In this document: positions 60,693 to 64,000 of the stretch, piece after piece
Layout: each line of letters starts with the position of its first letter
Numbering within the stretch: the first letter of the stretch is position 1
Position numbers and translations under genes: made by a program
The notes under the pieces: model-generated
Database searches by the model: none
The model's input: the letters and a program-made list of their open reading frames with translations, nothing else
Told to the model about the DNA's origin: nothing
From: Bacteroidales bacterium UBA6851
GTDB lineage: Bacteria > Bacteroidota > Bacteroidia > Bacteroidales > UBA932
Direction of reading: 5' to 3'
DNA: 64,000 nt
NCBI GenBank assembly: GCA_002451795.1
Contig: DKDJ01000010.1
Coordinates: forward strand, 62,001 to 126,000

Positions 60693-61937
60693 ATGAATAG
60701 ATTCAATATATTATTATTAATATTAATCTGCGCGGTTTCTTGTACGAAGACGCAGCCCCAGGCACCACAAGACCACCAAAAGGTAATGTGGCGAATGGAA
60801 GCCGTGGATGGCTATAGTACAAAGTCGCTTGTTGAGAATATTGATTATCTTCAGAAGGCATGCACTCCAGTCTCTGTAGAATACACATCCGGAGTCAACG
60901 GACTTGGACAGACTATAGGCGTATGGGCAAACTATAGAGCAGAAATTGACGGAAAACTTGAGGAAACTGAAAATGTATTCGACGGTACCAGACTCATCTA
61001 CAATCCCAAGGGAGTGGAATCTGATCCAAAAGCGAGGTGGGAATATGAAGGGACTGAGGCCTATTGGGTCATAGGAGGCGAATATGTATTCCGAGCATAC
61101 TATCCGCAAAACGAACTTAATATCAATAAACGTCTTTCCAATGCGAAGACACTGATTATAGAATCAAACACAGCCAGCACCCAGCGCGATATGCTACTTG
61201 CCTACAACAAGGTGGATACAAAGCAGGCGGGATGGACAATTACAGACCCTGTAAAGCTCAATTTCCGGCATGCTATGGCTGCAATGCTATTCAAATTCAA
61301 GTTCTATGACGGGTCTGACGGTGTATTCTATTCAGAAGACGCTATCACATCATGTTGGATGGAAGTCGACAAAGACGAGGCCTTTGCTATTACTGGATAC
61401 ATGATTTATGGCAATGGTACAGACTACGAAGAGGGCAACATCCAATGGACAAAGCAGTACTCCCCTATAGCCGGATATAAATTTTACCATTGGAGCAATA
61501 CAGACGGGATACCGTTCAAAAACCAGGTTCCACCCACAGGGGAATCTTGGGGAAGCAAGTACCAACAAATCGCTGTCCCTTATTCAAAAGTCGGAACAGG
61601 AGCAGAAGATGTGGGCGCAGAATTCACCAAACAAGATGGTTGGGTAATGACCGTTCCGCAGGAGTCCACCGGACATCTGAAATTATGCTTTACCACCAAA
61701 TCGGGAGGAGACGCAGTTTTCACAGTCACGATTCCCAAGAAAACAGGAACATCACTCGAAAATTATAACGACTATCAGGATGAGCCAGACAAACAACGCG
61801 ATAGTAATGGAACAGACTGGATACCAGGATACAGATACACTTACACCATATCCATATCCAAAACGAATGCTAATGTGTCTCTAAGTATTGCACCGTGGAA
61901 ACGGCGGGACTCATCGTTTGATATCAAATTCAACTGA
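60693..61937 (+). CDS. Mfa-like fimbrillin 3
   Basis: A 414-residue lipoprotein precursor (MNRFNILLLILICAVSC). It is larger than the other two, with family strands AYWVIGGEYVFRAYYPQN, DMLLAYNKVD, VKLNFRHAMAAMLFKFKF near 185-205 and a C-terminal YTYTISISKTNANVSLSIAP. Probably a minor or accessory shaft/tip subunit. It starts 15 nt after fimbrillin 2. Confidence 0.85.
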   Translation: MNRFNILLLILICAVSCTKTQPQAPQDHQKVMWRMEAVDGYSTKSLVENIDYLQKACTPVSVEYTSGVNGLGQTIGVWANYRAEIDGKLEETENVFDGTRLIYNPKGVESDPKARWEYEGTEAYWVIGGEYVFRAYYPQNELNINKRLSNAKTLIIESNTASTQRDMLLAYNKVDTKQAGWTITDPVKLNFRHAMAAMLFKFKFYDGSDGVFYSEDAITSCWMEVDKDEAFAITGYMIYGNGTDYEEGNIQWTKQYSPIAGYKFYHWSNTDGIPFKNQVPPTGESWGSKYQQIAVPYSKVGTGAEDVGAEFTKQDGWVMTVPQESTGHLKLCFTTKSGGDAVFTVTIPKKTGTSLENYNDYQDEPDKQRDSNGTDWIPGYRYTYTISISKTNANVSLSIAPWKRRDSSFDIKFN

Positions 61938-61939
61938 TC

Positions 61940-64000
61940 ATGAAATATCTTCAACGCATCATATTGGCAGCAATGCTATCCATCATATTGGCTTCCTGTC
62001 AGAAGCCTGCTAAGAATGATGGCATAGGCGAACCATCAAGCCTCAGCATCTCAGTCTGCCTGCCAAGCATCACGCTTGACACTAAAGCCAGAGAAATGTA
62101 TTCTGGCGATGCGGAGAATGCAGGCAAGATTATCACAGACCCTTTCGGGACCAGTCTTGAAGGGTGGACTAACTATGAGAAGATTATTGATGCAAGAGAG
62201 TTTTATCAGCTGACAGTATTTCTGGTAGACAAGACTACAGGCTATCTTGTAGGATACCGCAACCTTTTCTACAACACCGGCACAGACATGGGTGACATGA
62301 CGCCAGCAGATTCAGAATACGGCGCCAATGGATGGTACAATGGAAGCACTACTGTCACAAATGAGCAATATGGCTCACAAGCCATGATGACGTTCAGATA
62401 CGACCATCCTCTTCACACAAAAAACGGGAGCAGCACAGAATCCCTCCAGAGAGGCTCATACAGATTAATAGCAGTTGCCAATGTCACCCCGATAACAATA
62501 AACGCCACTGACAAGGATGGGAATACATACACCCGCAAATACGATGGACTTACTGACACGAAAAACAGTACTTCCACAAGCACAGTATATATAGCAGACC
62601 ATATCTCATCCATTATAAGTGAGTTCAATGCACAAACTTCGCCAAAGAAATTCAATGAATACAAGTCGTATAAAGACTTGATGGATTTCTACATGACCAC
62701 ATCGGATGATTTCTTGTGCAGCATTGCCCCTCAGCCACTCTCAAAAGTGATGGACTTCGAGTTGCGCCCAGGCGAGAACAGCATTTCCTGCCAGCTGATA
62801 CGATCATGGGCAAGATTAAGAATAACCATTGAAAACGTCTCACACTCTGACCTCACCCTTCATAACATATCTTTTGGAGACAACACGACTCGAAACGAAA
62901 GCTATCTTTTCTTCGCCCCTGGCAACGAATCTGTCAGTTTCATCGATCCACATACGGAAGACGGGGAAGACAAGACAAAATACGGAGCGCCTAACATCTG
63001 GAAGCCAAGTGATCAGGATGGAGAGGACACAGGTCCCTTCAACGCATTGGTATCATCCGTCAAGGAAACCATCATAAAAGGAATACCACTTGATGAGAGT
63101 AACAGTTCCAATACCAACAGGAAGATCCTTTTCGACGGGTATATTCTTGATGGTAATGGTCAGAACAATCCGTTCACATACCACGTCAGCCTGGAATACC
63201 CCAATAAGAAAACCTATCGGCTTGTAAGGGCCAAGAACAGCGACGGAAGCTGGGCAGTCAACGAGTCCAAGCCCGATGAAATAGAGGAGGGTGGACTATA
63301 TGTGATTCAGAACCAAGAAAGTACCAAACGCATCCTATATGCAGGAGAAGGGCAGCTTGAGACAGAGATTCTCGAATGTGATTCTCACTACAACCTCATT
63401 GACAAGGAGTATCTATTTGAGCCAGTGCAGGTCTTCAGATTCACGCGAAAAAAAGACGCAAGCGGAAATGGTGAAAGCGAAGAGGTAACCAACATCCAAG
63501 GTGATAACCCTGGAAAGAAAGAAAGCTACCCGATATTCTATATAACGACATACGACGATCTCTATCATATAGGTAATCCCTATGGGGACTTTTCAAAGAA
63601 TATCCCACTTGAGCCCAATGCCATCTCAGATCATACTGCATATGTGGTCAGGAACGATGGATATCGTACTTCTCACCCAAATGATAGGTATTTAAGCTTC
63701 TGGTCCACCAAGAAAGCACAGAAGACAAATTGGCGGGCTTTTATCAATATCCATGGTGATTATTCAAAGCAAAACCTGGTAGATGGTTGGAGTGATCCGG
63801 ATGGAGGCTCTACGTTCTACCTACATAAGGTAGAAAAGGAAGAAATTGCAGCCTCGTTTGACAAAGACGTAACCCTGTCCACAGTGGATCCAGTGACAGC
63901 AGTATCATCTCCGGTAGAAGCGATAAGCAGAAACGACTTCATCAATATTCTTATAACCGTTTCATATAATGAGCACTCCGGTGAAATAGATTTCACTGTA
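61940..64000 (+). CDS. Large fimbrial-locus lipoprotein (possible tip subunit), cut by the window edge
   Basis: At least 687 residues without a stop. Lipoprotein signal MKYLQRIILAAMLSIILASC. The N-terminal third has fimbrillin-like strands (FYQLTVFLVDKTTGYLVGY; SYRLIAVANVTPITI). The rest contains YVIQNQESTKRILYAGEGQ and other beta-rich sequence I do not recognise. Last-gene position and large size fit a tip adhesin of the Mfa/Fim systems. The start is 2 nt after the fimbrillin 3 stop. The 3' end lies outside. Confidence 0.75.
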   Translation, partial: MKYLQRIILAAMLSIILASCQKPAKNDGIGEPSSLSISVCLPSITLDTKAREMYSGDAENAGKIITDPFGTSLEGWTNYEKIIDAREFYQLTVFLVDKTTGYLVGYRNLFYNTGTDMGDMTPADSEYGANGWYNGSTTVTNEQYGSQAMMTFRYDHPLHTKNGSSTESLQRGSYRLIAVANVTPITINATDKDGNTYTRKYDGLTDTKNSTSTSTVYIADHISSIISEFNAQTSPKKFNEYKSYKDLMDFYMTTSDDFLCSIAPQPLSKVMDFELRPGENSISCQLIRSWARLRITIENVSHSDLTLHNISFGDNTTRNESYLFFAPGNESVSFIDPHTEDGEDKTKYGAPNIWKPSDQDGEDTGPFNALVSSVKETIIKGIPLDESNSSNTNRKILFDGYILDGNGQNNPFTYHVSLEYPNKKTYRLVRAKNSDGSWAVNESKPDEIEEGGLYVIQNQESTKRILYAGEGQLETEILECDSHYNLIDKEYLFEPVQVFRFTRKKDASGNGESEEVTNIQGDNPGKKESYPIFYITTYDDLYHIGNPYGDFSKNIPLEPNAISDHTAYVVRNDGYRTSHPNDRYLSFWSTKKAQKTNWRAFINIHGDYSKQNLVDGWSDPDGGSTFYLHKVEKEEIAASFDKDVTLSTVDPVTAVSSPVEAISRNDFINILITVSYNEHSGEIDFTV

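Noticed and set aside
1..64000. CRISPR arrays, rRNA genes, complete insertion sequences
   Set aside because: No regularly spaced repeats, no rRNA sequence and no transposase were found on reading the window.

Overview
The window looks like a chromosomal segment of a Bacteroidales (Bacteroidota) bacterium. The evidence is the Mfa/FimA-type fimbrillin operon with DUF3575 and DUF5119 partners, FISUMP and NPCBM proteins, many short-signal lipoproteins, a one-piece cytochrome b for succinate dehydrogenase, the rpsL-rpsG-fusA-rpsJ order, and repeated TAnnTTTG (-7) promoter boxes, sometimes with a TTTG (-33) box about 20 nt upstream. Family or genus cannot be fixed from the sequence alone; a gut or rumen lineage is plausible. 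The segment is mostly housekeeping with two accessory patches and a fimbrial locus at the right edge.

Layout. 0-10 kb: sdhC, pyrH-frr, dus-lpxK, two M24 peptidases, comF, fabG and a GNAT acetyltransferase. 10-15 kb: a two-domain FISUMP lipoprotein, then a module bounded by two inward-facing inverted repeats. The module holds a tyrosine recombinase split by a G9 tract, a DUF1016 (YhcG-type) PD-(D/E)XK nuclease and a 54-codon frame. Each repeat also contains an intrinsic terminator. 15-18.5 kb: tRNA-CAU and the str ribosomal operon read leftward, ending at rpsJ without the usual S10-operon genes. 18.5-25 kb: a TPR/OmpA-like lipoprotein; a sigma-54 activator, lptE, a TPR-like gene and secG; then an N-domain-less ClpB and tRNA-Gly. 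25-33 kb: a large four-NPCBM secreted protein with an embedded glycine-rich hydrophobic stretch, a broken DUF6562 fimbrillin, a lipocalin-like protein, tRNA-Ser, alkaline phosphatase and a C69 peptidase. 33-35.2 kb: pheS and the queuosine pair yhhQ-queF.

35.2-38.4 kb is a decayed island. It holds structured DNA, a second, ruined DUF1016 gene, a broken MFS pump, its probable MerR/GyrI-type regulator (intact) and a tRNA 3'-half remnant at the border. 38.4-47.6 kb: a Crp-like regulator divergent from a MATE pump, an S9 peptidase, DUF1846, a polysaccharide flippase and a cyclophilin lipoprotein. 47.7-56 kb reads leftward: rpsO-pnp, nitroreductase, GT4 glycosyltransferase, an EF-hand membrane protein and a WG-repeat lipoprotein. 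56-64 kb: a fimbrial operon starting from a good promoter, with a DUF3575 protein, a DUF5119 anchor-like lipoprotein, three Mfa-like fimbrillin lipoproteins and a large lipoprotein cut by the window edge.

The most interesting theme is DNA-level switching. There is an inverted-repeat-bounded recombinase/nuclease module, and three G9-G10 homopolymers lie in or beside recombinase and fimbrillin genes. In the recombinase, loss of one G would restore one continuous protein with all the usual catalytic motifs. All assignments come from reading motifs and gene order; no database search was run.
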